NCBI GenBank assembly: GCA_025331565.1
Contig: JAFREQ010000042.1
Location: 1,077,001 to 1,141,000 of the forward strand
Direction of reading: 5' to 3'
DNA: 64,000 bases
Source of the DNA: Holacanthus passer
Lineage: Eukaryota > Chordata > Actinopteri > Pomacanthidae
Of this stretch, positions 37,101 to 49,700 are shown one piece after another (the first letter of the stretch is position 1; each line of letters opens with the position of its first letter). Position numbers and translations under genes: made by a program. The notes beneath the pieces are model-generated. The model searched no databases and was not told the DNA's origin. It worked only from the letters and a program-made list of their open reading frames with translations.

Positions 37101-40100
37101 CCAGAAAACTAAAGGTGAATTTTTCTGAACTGAAAAAAAGTTTGATTTTAGTCCAAAATCGTTAACTGTATTAAACTGGTTTAACTCAAAATAATAGTGT
37201 GTAAAATACATGGTTTTCCAGATGTTTCATTTGAAGGACTGTTAGAGGCCCGATGTAAGAAGTTTGGGTGGCAGAACAATATTTTTCTTCTCTCCTGTCC
37301 GGTTAATCATCTCTTGCGACCCCTTGGAGAAGTCGCGACCCCCAGGTTGGGGACCCCCGTCTGTTTGCGTGGCAGACTCACCTTGGGAAGCAGTGGGCGG
37401 CCGTCAGCACCCACTGTTTGTTAATGAGCGATCCTCCGCAGAAGTGACTCCCGGATCTGTGCAGACTGACCTGCCAGGGCCAGCTGCCCGCCGGAGCCAC
37501 CTGGCCCCCGACGATCCTGCTGTTGAGCGGAGGCTGACCGCACACTGAGGAGAGACCGACAAGACAAACCGCGAGTGAGCGACGGCGTCCCCTCGTCTCA
37601 GCTCTGTGCTCTGTGAAGCAGGCTGAGGTGCGACGATCTCGGACGAAGTAAGTAAGTAAAAATGATTCTCTTTTTCAAAATTAGTTGCAATACAACAAGA
37701 ACACTGTGGCCAAAACAACAAAGTCCCAACAACATGTGTAAAGTGAAAAAGTGTGACTCACCGTCCAGTTGTGAGCGAGACTCTGAAAAACAGAAAAGAA
37801 ACAAAACACACGTTTCAAACAACAATTCTGTTTTTACAGGACCAGTTTAAAGTTTTCCATTCAACATTTTTTTCTTTGTATTTATTCTCTCTTTTCGTAC
37901 AACATGAGCCTCCATCTTCTGATGCTGATGCTTAATAAAGACAGTCAGGACAAGTCGAACGTTGAATCGCTTCATTCAACGCGCAGCTGAACAAACACGG
38001 GTTGAAGCTGAAATTCACCTGCACTGTTTAATTAGTCTTTCAATGAATCTTGACTTGAAGTTATAAATGTAGTGAAAAGTTCATCTGAGTGATGTCGAGT
38101 TGGAACGACCGTGTCCTCGCTGTCGGCGGCCGGTGACACTCCGCCTGTCTCTTTGGACAGACACACTTTAGACTCCGTCGTGCTGTTTTAACGGATCTGT
38201 CTTCACTTCGGCCGTCTGTTGTCGAACTGGTTTTACTGCCTCGTCTGAGAGGATTGTTAAGATGCTTTCGCAGCCTCAGGTTTTTGTGTTATTTTTGGTT
38301 CAGACAGGAAAAATTGGGCAAATATATAGAATCAGATTCACACAGTTTGTAAATGTAAGTGTGTGTGCATTGAAAAATACATTTGTGGAGAAAATCATTT
38401 GTGAATCTTTCTTGTACATGAGACCCATCAGGTTCCAGAAATCTACCACATTTCTCCTTCTCTGTTTGGAACCAGCATCATGGACAGTGACAGAGAAATA
38501 ACCTTGTCGGAGGAGTTCATCAGTCTGGGTTAAAGTTCTTGATCTGAGGCGACTTCCATTTCACAACAAATCCTGTTGTCACTGAATGTTGGAGGTGGAA
38601 GTCGCCTCACTTCGATGTTCAGTCAACAGATTCTTCTCCGTCAAACTTCTGGTAATCAGAATCGGTTTTGTAATCGGGGATGTGATGTTGTGTGGCTCTG
38701 TTTACCTGAAACGCACCTACTGGACACATTCCAACAAGCAGCGACGACAGAAGTGTGTTGAGACACCGTGTCGGCACAGACAGAATGTGTGTGTCTGATC
38801 CGTCCACATACCATCAAACAGAAACGTCGAGGATTCTCAACTCGAACCATTACAATAAAGTCTTACAAGCCTGGATCGATGCCTCTGTGAACCACATCTT
38901 CCTTCAAATATCTTGATCAATGACAACCAACACTTGAAACAACCAGTACTCTTCAGTGTGGGATCCGTCAGCATACAGAATCCACCTGGACCTCAAAAAC
39001 TCTTATTTCTAATTTGAGGGGTTTAAAATGCCTTTAATCACATTTGAATCTGTCCACACGTCCCTTTATAGAAGACGAGCATCTGTAAGTAGTTTCACTT
39101 AAAGCCTCACAAACCCCGGAACCTCTGGATGTTTGTCCTCCTGCCTGACAGCTTCATGTGAACGTGACAGGTCTGAATGAGGTTTAGGTACAAAACATTA
39201 ACGGATTGACCTTGTTGCACAATGTTTGTCTCTACAAACCAGAAAGTTCTTAAAACATCATTCATCATATATCATTTACACTTATTTCTCCAAACATCCT
39301 TAGAATTGGTTGAATGAATAATAGATTGAGAAAAACAATAAATTTATGTTAAAATATTTCACTTTAAACAAACAAGACATTCTAATAAAATGAAAAACTT
39401 GAGCTAACTTAATCTCAAAACTCACTTTCAGGGTTTATTAAGTGTTTGGTTCTTTGATAGAAAATAAATTGCCTTTAACTGTCAAATCACAGCTGAATGT
39501 AATCAGGTCATTTAACAGACTCATTTCTTTAATCAAGTTCTGCAAGAGGCAGATTTTGTGTCTGTTTCATGTCAAACAAGAACAAATCACAGATGTGACA
39601 TCGGGGACAAAGACAGAGCTGCACAGACATTGTCTTTGTCTCATATGAACTTTAAGAGCAGATCAAAAAGTTCAGAAGAACAAACAGGGAGGTTACAAAG
39701 TCTGAACCAAATCATGATTCAATTCTTTAAAACCGCGGCTGTGAAGCTTCGTCAGGCTTTAGTTCCAGTCGCGGTGCAGAAGCAGAGGACATGTATACGA
39801 CGAAGACGTTATGGTGACAGACGTAATTACAGACTTTACAGTGTTAATGCAGACAGTGATTGACAGCAGCACTTATACCACTCAGCTGTGAGTAATGATT
39901 ATCTGCTACTACTACTACTACTACTTTCTACCAAAATAGTTATTAGTGTTATTATTTCACTTCTTGCTTCCAGACAAAGATGCAAATCAGGCTAAAAGAA
40001 GCCAAGAGCTCAACACTTTCTACTTTCTTTTTCTCCTCTCTCCCAGATTTGACCATCACTGAATTTCAAATGCAGGATTTGTGTAATCAAACATCACTGG

Positions 40101-40192
40101 TCCAGGTGTGGACAGGTGTGGACAGGTGTGTCCTTACCTCGTGTCAGGAGAGTCAGCAGAGCCGCCACACACGTCACTTTGCAGAAAGCCAT
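34130..40192 (-). CDS. Secreted, probably GPI-anchored tandem trypsin-like protease (PRSS36/PRSS8-like)
   Basis: Ten exons join in frame for 589 residues: 40192-40138, 37782-37762, 37544-37382, 36859-36591, 36507-36362, 36280-36013, 35794-35623, 35243-34990, 34869-34775 and 34456-34130. The start MAFCKVTCVAALLTLL is a signal peptide. Domain 1 begins CGQPPLNSRIVGGQ. It keeps His57 (LTAAHC), Asp102 (NDISLLKL), Asp189 (DSCQGDSGGP) and Ser195, so it should cut after Lys/Arg. A Thr/Pro linker leads to domain 2 (CGQAPKNSRISGG). There His57 is Asp (LSNADC), Asp102 is Asn (SNIALLRL) and position 189 is Thr, while GDSGGP remains, so it is predicted inactive. A Ser/Thr/Asn-rich stalk and a hydrophobic tail (SPFFFLLHLLVFSACLH) suggest a GPI anchor. 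Human PRSS36 is a polyserase and lies beside FUS, as here. Confidence 0.9.
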
Positions 40193-40394
40193 CACTGTAA
40201 GTCCATGTTCTCAGTTCTGCACCGACATAAATAACCTTCTTCTCCCCTCCCTCTCTCTCTCTCTCTCTCTCTACCTCCAACACAAACACACCTCTCTCTA
40301 CCTCTCTGACAAACATTGCTACCTGTCCAAAGACACGCCCCACATCTCACCGTAGACAACCTGATTCAGCTCACATCAAACGTTTCTGAATGCT

Positions 40395-40520
40395 GAGTGC
40401 GTTTACTCAAGTAAGCTGAAGTACTTGTACACTACTTGAGTATTTCCATTCCATGCTACCTCACAGTTCTACTTCAGTCCCACTACACTGAGGGGAATGT
40501 TTGACACCAGCAGGAACTTT
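40395..40520. repeat. Dispersed fish repeat, family A copy 3
   Basis: Contains gtactacttgagtatttcc-like blocks (TACACTACTTGAGTATTTCC) followed by ttccatgctacctcacagttc, ctacttcagtcccactac and gaggggaatgtttgac. This is a characteristic fish repeat segment (recognised from memory). Confidence 0.7.
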
Positions 40521-41424
40521 TTAGATTAAGATTTTAAACCTGCATCAAATTCAGAATAAACAGATATTTACAAAAATTGAAGACACTGAAAAACATTCAA
40601 ACATTTACGTTAAATACCAACTTTACATTACATTAAATATACTGTCTTTGTCCTGTTTTCAATTGATTATATTTTAAAAAGAATTGGAAGTTAGGAAGTT
40701 TCACGCTTCTTCCGAATCCTGTTTCACAGTTTAACAGCGATGCTCAGATTGTGGCTGAGGATCGGAACTGACGATCAACTCAGATCAGACTGGTTCAGAG
40801 AGAACAGGTCACCCAGTTCACAGTGGAGCCTCTGCGTCGCTCAGTGAACGGCACAAAGGAAATTTTACTCAGAAATGAAAATCTATCAGTGAATAATTTC
40901 ACTGGCAGGAGTCAAATATACAAACAGGTTTGTGTGTCAGACTTTTTTCTTCTTTTCTCTCCATGAATCATGTGACGACCCCTCAGGTTTATCTGGTGAC
41001 CTTTGGAGGGGCCCGACCCCTCAGGTTGAACCACCGGAGTTAGTATTTCAAACTAGTGGCACCTGGAGGAGCTATTGTAATGGAGTACATTACTGCATTA
41101 GTACTTCTGTTTACATAAACAATCTAAATCTGGAGTCATGACATGTTTGTTCCAGGCTGTTGAGACGAACGGTGAAGGATGAGGACGAGTGTTTGATTTG
41201 AGACTATCTGAGGTCAGGCACAGGAAGGAAGCCGGAGACAGACGCACCTGAAGCCGGTCTCACCTGCCCACATTCCTGCGTCTCTGCACACGAGGCTGGT
41301 CGAATCGGACAGTTTGTGATGTTCCACTTCCTGTCAGTCACATTTTTTGCTAAAATTACACAACTCACATGTGCTATTTTAGAGTTAAGCTTCAAGCTAA
41401 ATCATGGAGTAGCTCCTCCTTCAA

Positions 41425-41760
41425 GCTGTAGATTAGCTTGAAGTACAAGTACTCATTATGTATATTCACTCCTGTCAGATATTAAATTATTACGTACATC
41501 AAAATGTGGGATCATTATTATTATTGTTGCTGTATTAAAGTAAACAGCATTTTACTGTTGTGAATATGTCGGTTGTGTAATTTATAAAGCGTAAAGAGAT
41601 ATTTTATTTGTTGATCGTATGTTTTTTTTATATAAAATTAGCAAGTTGTAAAATAAATGTAGTGAAGTAAAAGTATAATGTTTCCCTCTGAAATCTACCG
41701 GAGCAGAAAGTACACAACAAGAACAAATTTGTATTTAAGGAGGATACTTGTGTACTTTGC
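41425..41760. repeat. Dispersed fish repeat, family A copy 4
   Basis: Contains gaagtacaagtactcattatg, taaacagcattttactgttg, gtagtgaagtaaaagtataatg and ggatacttgtgtactttgcc. It is the most complete family A copy in the window. Confidence 0.7.
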
Positions 41761-42964
41761 CGTCCACAGGTGGATTTAGTGGATTCTAATCAGATGATGA
41801 AGGAGTGATTTGAAGTTTATCAGTGAGTCAGACGTGATGAACGAGACCAAACACTGAAAACTGAAACACATTAAATATGAAGCCAAACTAATTTCTGACA
41901 CTTTCAACTCAGTTTCAAATAAAGAAACAACTTCTGTTTCTTCCATTTGATTCATCATCAAGTACTGAAGGAGGTTTAGACCACGGGTTTGTTCTTAGAG
42001 CCGACGCACCTTTGAACTCCATCAATCTGCTCTGACAGCCGGACAGAAGCACGAAGGCGTGTCGCGTGCTCAGGAATGAACTGGTCAAACTGCATCTGGA
42101 TCGTCATCGTCCGCTTCATCAGGTGACTGTTTTGAAACGAGAGGAACCAGGAACAAGAAAGGCCAAATGTCACCGCTCACACGCTGTGATCTCAGTCTGA
42201 GCTTCATTAAAGGCTCAAATGCTTGTTTTAAACTCCAAAATTTCATATTTCATTGTTTTACAACATTGAATCAAAGTGGATTTTCTCTGTTGCTCACCTG
42301 CTGCAATGAACAGCACATAATTAGCAAACAGTGGTTCAATAATTATCTAAACAATAGATAGATTGAAACGTTCACATTCTTCAACATCACATCAGACAAA
42401 AACCAGGTGTGGCGGCGTCGACCTGTTCCTTTGTCTTTACTCACTCACCACACGGAGCGTTTATTCTTCGGTCACACACAGGTGACCTACATTTATCTGA
42501 TTACGTGACCTGTGGAACCAAGTGGCTGAATCAGTGATGGTTCAGGTGTGAAGGAGACGCTTCAGCAAACAGATTCTAAACCTTGATTCATGAATGAATT
42601 CAGATCCACGGGCTGAAGTGTCGAGGAGATTGTTAGAGGGGTTGTTTCAGGACGTGTTTTCTCCAGGAACGTCCACGACACGTCAGCAGGAATCTGTGCA
42701 GGTTTGCAAAAGTGCAGAGTCATGTTGGAAAACATGGCAACAGGAAATGACCTCAAGGCAACAACAAAACGTCCAGAGCAGGATAAACCAGATGATAAAT
42801 GATAAAGAAACCATTCAGACCAGGCGAAGAAATGCACACGCAGGTTGGTGAGCTCCATGTGAGCGCGGTGAGCTGTCGACACGACACTGAGCAGCTGGAA
42901 ACTTGGAAACCAGCTCAACATTTCTCAGCCATATAGTTTTAAATGTGTTTAAAAATTCAGGTCA

Positions 42965-43180
42965 GTTAAGGTTCCAACTAGCAATTATTTTCCTCATAAA
43001 TCATTTGGTCTTTAAAATGTCTTTCAAAGCCTGAAGTGACGTCTTCAAACAGCTTCTTTTACTTGATCAACAATTCAAAGCCCAAAGATCTTAAACAGAG
43101 TTAATCTGATTAATCAATTCAATTAATTAAGATAATTAATGTTTCTGTAGCTCAATTACAGGCGACTAATTGTTTGACCG
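42965..43180. repeat. Dispersed fish repeat, family B copy 2
   Basis: Contains ccaactagcaattattttcc, catttggtctttaaaatgtc, cctgaagtgacgtcttcaa and aaagcccaaagatcttaaac. It is clearly related to the copy at 45160-45430. Confidence 0.75.
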
Positions 43181-45159
43181 TCAGTCGATGTCAGTCCACT
43201 CTGCTCAGAGCCAGAACATCAGAACACTAAAAGCATTGTGACGTTAATGTCCCAGTAAACCTCTGCTCTCAAACTGCTGTAATGACTGGGAGGCGACTCC
43301 GTGATCAGCGGCGTCCTCCTACATTCACATTTGCTGTTTGGAGCAAGTTTCTGTGGCTCATAGACGATCAACAGGTTGAACACGTGAAGCTGAGTTCAAT
43401 GACTCAGCGTCCTGGAAATGTCCCTGTTGTTGACTAATAAAGGAAAATCTAATCTTATCCAATGACTGATAACCCATTTCAGTTCATTACAGGTTGGCTG
43501 AAGTAGGTTAGGATATGATTTGGCCAAAGCTCCATTATAACAGTTCAGTGAATGTTTTTATATGTAATGATCCAAAGACTATTTTCAGCTCACTGCTTCG
43601 TATTGAATCTGAAGAAAATGTGTGTGAGAGGCTGCTGTGAATCATGAAACAGATTAGAAGCTAAAAGCTGAAACTGCTGAAGCAACACATTTTCTACATT
43701 GTACATTAGTACTGAAGACACTGAAGCAACATGTGGAATCATGTACAGAAAAGTGTTAAATCAGAACATGTTTTATATTTTAGGTTCATTTATATGTTTA
43801 AAAAAATATTCTATTCTTCAAAATAGCCTGTTTGTCTTGATGCCAGCTTTGCACAGTCGGCTTCATGAGGCCGTCATCTGCTGTCAACTGGCTTCAGTCA
43901 ACAGGTTTGTCTCGTCAAAGCTCATCAGTGGAATTCACCTCCCTCTTAATCAGTTGGAGACCATCAGCTGTGTTGTGGTCGTGTTGCTCCAGCTCCAACA
44001 CTAACACTTTTTCAGAGGGTTTGATGACAGTAACACAACAACTCATCCTGACAAATCGAAGGACCGAGCGAAACAGATACCTGTCCATCCAGTTAAAGCA
44101 CTCGGTCACACTTCTTCAGAAAATATTTTAGATGAAACAGTTTTTAAATCATCTCATTGGGACAGAAATGGTCAGAGAGGAACAGCAGCTGAAGACTCTG
44201 CAGCTTGAATATGAACTTGTCACTGTCAAAATGAAAGGCGGATGGATAAAGGACACGTTCTCTGTCAGGACATCAGCTGACACCGAATGAACTTTGACAT
44301 AAACAGACATGAATGTAGTTGTGCATGAAGAGCAGCACGATGTGCACACAGCTCCTTTATTTTCATTCTCTGTACTGTGTCAAACTGTCACAACGGCAAA
44401 ATAAGTGTGAATTGTGCCAAGTCTGAAGAGGAGTGGCAATCTAATAAACAGGTTTATCAAAAGACAAACACCGGCGAGAATGAGACCGTGCCAGCGCCAA
44501 AGACGCCGATAACCTGCTGGACGAACCCTTCAAAAAGAATCAAGGACTTAAACTTGACCCATTAATTCATCCAGTTATCAAACAACCTTTCAGAAATAAT
44601 CCGAACTTTACACAAACTGATGTTTGAAGCATGTGGATTTAAATGTTCGTCAGTTTGACAGCAGCTGAAATATTGAGGAATAAAACTCAGCCGAGCTCTT
44701 AATAACTAATTAGTCTGGACAATCAAATGTTTGATTATTAACAAGTCAGTAAGAAGCAAAGACGCATTGTCTGGTTTTATCAACACTTTCATTTGAAAAC
44801 TAGCACATTCACAATACAAAAACAACTCATGAATAATAAATAGACTAATAAAAGTTCTGTCTCAAAGAAAACATCTTAAATACATCTGCACAACCACGAA
44901 GCCTCATTTACAAAACATCATCAGATAATGATCTTAGGATCATTTCATATGTCACATCATACTTTGGACTGAAGTGAAAACATTTTGAACTTGAGAGTGA
45001 ACAAAGAGTAAAAAGAAGAATTTCACAGTGCCGAACTTCAAGTCGTCAAAATCAGCAGCCGACAACAACAAATGCTTCGACCTGAAGTGAGACACCGAAA
45101 GAAAAATGGTCCATAACGTCCATCGGAGGTGGTCGAGGGGAGATGGAGGTCTTGTTGCT

Positions 45160-45430
45160 TGAGCTGGAACAATTAGTTGATCAATTGATTATTTGATCAA
45201 CAGAAAATTAATCATTAACTATTTGAATAATTGATTAATCATTTATCAAAAAATGCCAAAAAGCTTTAATGGTTCAAGTCTGAGAATTGAAATATGAGAA
45301 TTTGCAGATTTTCCTTGTTTTAAATTAAAGTTGAAAGTCGAACATTTTTGGGTTTTGAACTGTTGGTCGGACAAAATAAGACATTTGATGACATCAGCTG
45401 TGCTTTTGGAAACTGACGGGTCATTTGTCG
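45160..45430. repeat. Dispersed fish repeat, family B copy 3
   Basis: Contains gagctggaacaattagttga, gattaatcatttatcaaaaaa, cagattttccttgttttaaa and tgaactgttggtcggacaaa. It has many TTGATTAATC-type palindromes. Confidence 0.75.
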
Positions 45431-46797
45431 CTCTGTTCTGATGTTTTATGGATTAATAGATTCATGTAGGAAACAATTGTTAAATGTTACTCAGTCCAAC
45501 GGAGGATGTTCCCCTCGACCGCAACCTGCTTAAAGACCCTCAGGCTGAGTTCGGCTAAGTTGCCGAAATATTTATGTATTTTATGTAAAATGTGAGACAA
45601 ACAGACAAAACCATTGTGAAGTAAACTGCCTTGGCCCAGGACACGTACGACTGGCCTGGACCATGTGTGAATTACGTTTCAGTGCTTTGCATCGGATCTT
45701 CAACCCTCAACTGTTGAGCTGTTGAGTTGTTCCCTTTGTGAACAAACTGCCGTGATCTGACACAACCAGCAGAAATTCTGGGCTAGTTTGATTAAAGATA
45801 AAGAATATTTTCACATCACATTTTAAATCTTAAAACATTTTGAGGTTCACTTAAAAGGATTCTTTAAATAGCCGGGGTCTTATTTCACTCATTAACCACT
45901 GACACCTGAGCTTCTGCTACAGTAGCGACACATGTACGAAATAGTCGAATAGTGACAAGAACATGAGCCATCAGACAGGTTTTTAAATGCCCGGGTCGGT
46001 ACGAGCTTGAAGTGAAAAACAAAGACAAAGGCACTCAAAATGTCAGTTCACCTGTCATCACCTGTGACTCTGCAGTCTGTGTCTGTGTATGTTCAGAACA
46101 GCAGGTCAGAACATAAAGCCGCTCTGACGTTACAGCGACAGTTTGGGTGGAAAAAATGTAACGTTCAGCTTTGTTTCACTTCCAAACACGAGAGACAGCT
46201 CATCGCTCTGCCAAACGCTGCTCATCTCCTGAATTCAGATTAACGGCAAACTGTTTCATTTGCATGTGGAGATGCAACAAAATAAACGTGGATATAGTTC
46301 TAGAATATAAGTGCCAGATTTCATTCATGCAAGTTCAGCAGCTCATGAGAAAACCATGTTAATGAATTCACACCAAAAACAAATCAGTGGTTCCTGAAAT
46401 TCGATTTCATTTTGATCTGGCAAAATGAGAAAACATATCCTCCCTGTGGTTCAGATGCTGCTGGATCTGTTTCTGACCGCTCGTGTTGAGTTATAGAGCC
46501 GTGATGGTGCTGGTGACTAAAGTTTGTTTTTTAGATGGAATCTGATGCTGAGATTGTTTTAGTAAATGAGGCCTCGCTGAGCAGAAGGAGGGAGTGAAGA
46601 GGTGGACGTGAACCAACTGAGCGACATGAACAAACACAAAAAACAGGGACAATCACATTTTTCTACACACTGAAGAAAGAGGATCAAAGTTAATCGAGTT
46701 ATAGAAAAGGTGAAACTTGTGGGCCGGGCCCAGTTTGGACGAGGGGACACACGCTGGTCTTTGTACTGAGGTGGGAGGGGGAGAGTTTGTCCTCGAC

Positions 46798-49700
46798 TTA
46801 GTATGGACGGCCCCGCCGCTCCTGTCTGCGGTCACCCCTGGAAAAAAACACACCTATTACATCATCAGCATCCAACCGATGCACAACGTCTACAGGATGA
46901 ACAGGTGTGTGTGTGTGTGTGTGTGTGTTTGAACAGTAGGTTTTACACAAATAATACGCTGATGCACAAAACAAACATGGGACCTTTCAGAGAACAGTGT
47001 TCGCCAACGCCAGTGTCACGAAATATTTGGTGGACTGTGGATGTTTTTGTCCTCCGTGTGTGTTTGTGGGAAGCACTGCATTATGTGCCTCTGATGCTGA
47101 TGCTGGTTTGAACCACACGTTGCCACGCAGCTTTCAAACTTAGAAGCCATGTGGCCTTTTTACCAAAGAGTGTTGTCTGAGCGCATCTGACCTTGCATCC
47201 ATCTTTCCTGGGCCGTATCCTCCCCGGTCGCCTCCTCGGCCTCCTCTGAAGCCCCCGCGGTCGCCGCCTCTGCCCCTGAAGCCGCCACGCTCGAACCCCC
47301 CTCTGCGATCTCCTCCATAACCTCCTGACAGCAACAAGCAACTTCAGGACCATGTGAAAACTACTGACAGAAAGTGTCAGCTTTAATACATTTGAGTCTG
47401 GGGTGAGAAATCTGTCCTGCGGCCTGATGCTGCGACAGTGCTTATGGATGACCGACAGCAGTAACATAGTTCTCTGTTGTATTATTACAAGTTATGACTT
47501 GTTATTAGGGGAATGAGTCAAAACAAGTTATAACAGAAAGAACAACTAACTACAGTGACGGCTACTAAACTACCTGCATGATCATGACTTTAATAAGAAA
47601 CATGATCTTAAAGAGAACAGCATTATCGTCAGACTTTTTCTGACCGTGTCGAGTGGTGACTTCTGCACAAGTCTGACCTCTTTCCATTGGGGGCATCCCA
47701 CCAGCATCCTCGGGTTTAGGGGCCTTGCATTGGTTGCACTCGTTACGCCACGAGAAGTTCAGGTTGCCACAGTTGCTGAAGAGAAATGCACATGATGGTA
47801 TATAATGAATAACCACAGAATGAAAATGATCTTTATATTTTTGTCATGCATTCTTCCAAAACACCCGAATGTATCTTTTTTGTTGTTGAGACTTTGTTTG
47901 AGATTTATCTCTGTCTCTACTCAGCTCAAGCAATAAAAACAATCTGCTAAGAACATTTCAAGAAAGATGTATTCATGAGTTATAAACACCATCCAGTGTG
48001 TGCAAAGGTTCAAACGTTTAATAAAGGTGAGATTTCATTCATTAAATACTTTATAAAGAAAATCATTTTGTTCTATCAAACTGTGCAGAAACATGTTTCG
48101 ATCCAGATCCCTCTGTGAATGAAAACACTAAATCCTGACTCACGGGTTTGAACACTTCCAGTCTCCAGCTCTCTGTTGGCCTCCTCCTCCGCCTCCTCCT
48201 CCACCACCCCCGTTGCCTCCTGGGAAACCTCCACCTCGACCCCCTCCGAATCCACCGCGGCCCATGGGCCCTGCACAGAGCAAAGAACCCGACCAGTCAG
48301 ATCTTCTGTCAGTGCAACGCGTGGCTGGTGATGCTTTCCCAGCAGTTGGCCTCGTAGGTGTTTATGTTAAATTAGCCACGTTGAAGTTATTGTAACTGCT
48401 TCTTCAGCTCATACTTCCAGCTGTAAAATAACCTTTGCGTGTGATTATAAGAAAGACTTGGGATGGCAGCCAGGTAGCGCCGTATTGTAGCCTTGCAAAT
48501 ATAGAAAAAGCAGAAAGTTCAGAGGATGGACCTTGTGATCAGACTGTTTCCATGGCTGAGAATTAATTTTCAATCTTAATTTGTTTCTAATGAGACCGGA
48601 CTTCTAAACCTTGAAAAACTAAATGTTAGTTTCAGATACAGGCTCACCTCCTCGTCCTCGGCCTCCCCTCATCCCACCTCGGCCTCCAAAGTCAGCTCTG
48701 CGGGTGGCAAAAGACACCTTGATAGGATTTCCATTGAAGTCCTTACCTGTCAAGGAAAGATGGGAATCAACGGTCAGAAAAAGGGAGACAAGAGATACAT
48801 GAGTGTAAAATGTTTGCAGTTATGTCCTTTAAAAAGAACAGCAGTATCAAACCCCTCTCCCTCTTCTCTGCCGTCCACTCCTGAGCTCAGAATGTTCCAC
48901 AGACCCCCGACACACTGCCTGCGTTTCATTCCTCGGCTGCAACACGAAGAGTTATGAGTGAACCAAAGCTTGATGAAGACAAACAACTCACCATCAAACC
49001 AGTCGATGGCGGCCTTAGCTGAGGGGGGGTCATCGAAGGAAACTGTGGCCTCCCCCTTCAGCTTCCCTGTCTCTCTGTCTGTGTACAGGTTGATCATGGG
49101 CAGGCCAGTCTTCTTGTTGACCTGAGAGGACGGACAGAAGGAGACAGGGACGATGTAGTGACTGAACTGGGTCACGTGATTCAAGCTTTCTGAGACACGA
49201 CAAGCTCCAAATAAAAAAAAAACAAACAAACAAGTACAAATTCCACTAATTAATTCATCTCCGTATCAGTGATGGTTAAATCGACTGTCTGAAACTTTAC
49301 TCGACACATACAGAACACAGCACCGCAGAGCACCTTAATGATCCCGATCTGCTTAAAAAAGTCGGCCACTGATTCCACAGTGTATTCGTCTCCCAGGCCT
49401 TGCACAAAGATGGTGTTATTATCAGAGTTGTCCTGGTCTTGCACTGGTGGAGGACAACAGGAGGAGACGTTCAGAAAGCAACACGAAGCTACACTGGACA
49501 TATCACTCCTTTAGATGTTTAACTGTGACTCTGTGCGCCTCGATGTCTGACCCAATAACAGACACTAAAAAGAAGCAATGCAAATTGATTCTAGTCATTA
49601 ACTTGGTGTTAAAGCAGCATTAACTGATCTTTTTGGCCAATTGGAGGCTTGTTATCGGGACTTATTATCTGAGGATCTCAAGGATATTCATTATCAAGAT

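Larger units (their letters stand above)
40193..46797. other. Repeat-rich region between the protease gene and fus
   Basis: No supported gene in 6.6 kb. It holds two copies each of dispersed repeat families A and B, a (TC)n tract at 40250-40272, and otherwise AT-rich sequence. The minus-strand 3'UTR of fus begins at 46797. Its end is not clear; a minus-strand AATAAA occurs at 44356-44361. The short frames here have no splice or family support. Confidence 0.6.

Noticed and set aside
37404..37721. 105-codon minus-strand frame over protease exon 3
   Set aside because: It reads a different frame from the one encoding RIVGG and AAHC, so it is a shadow.
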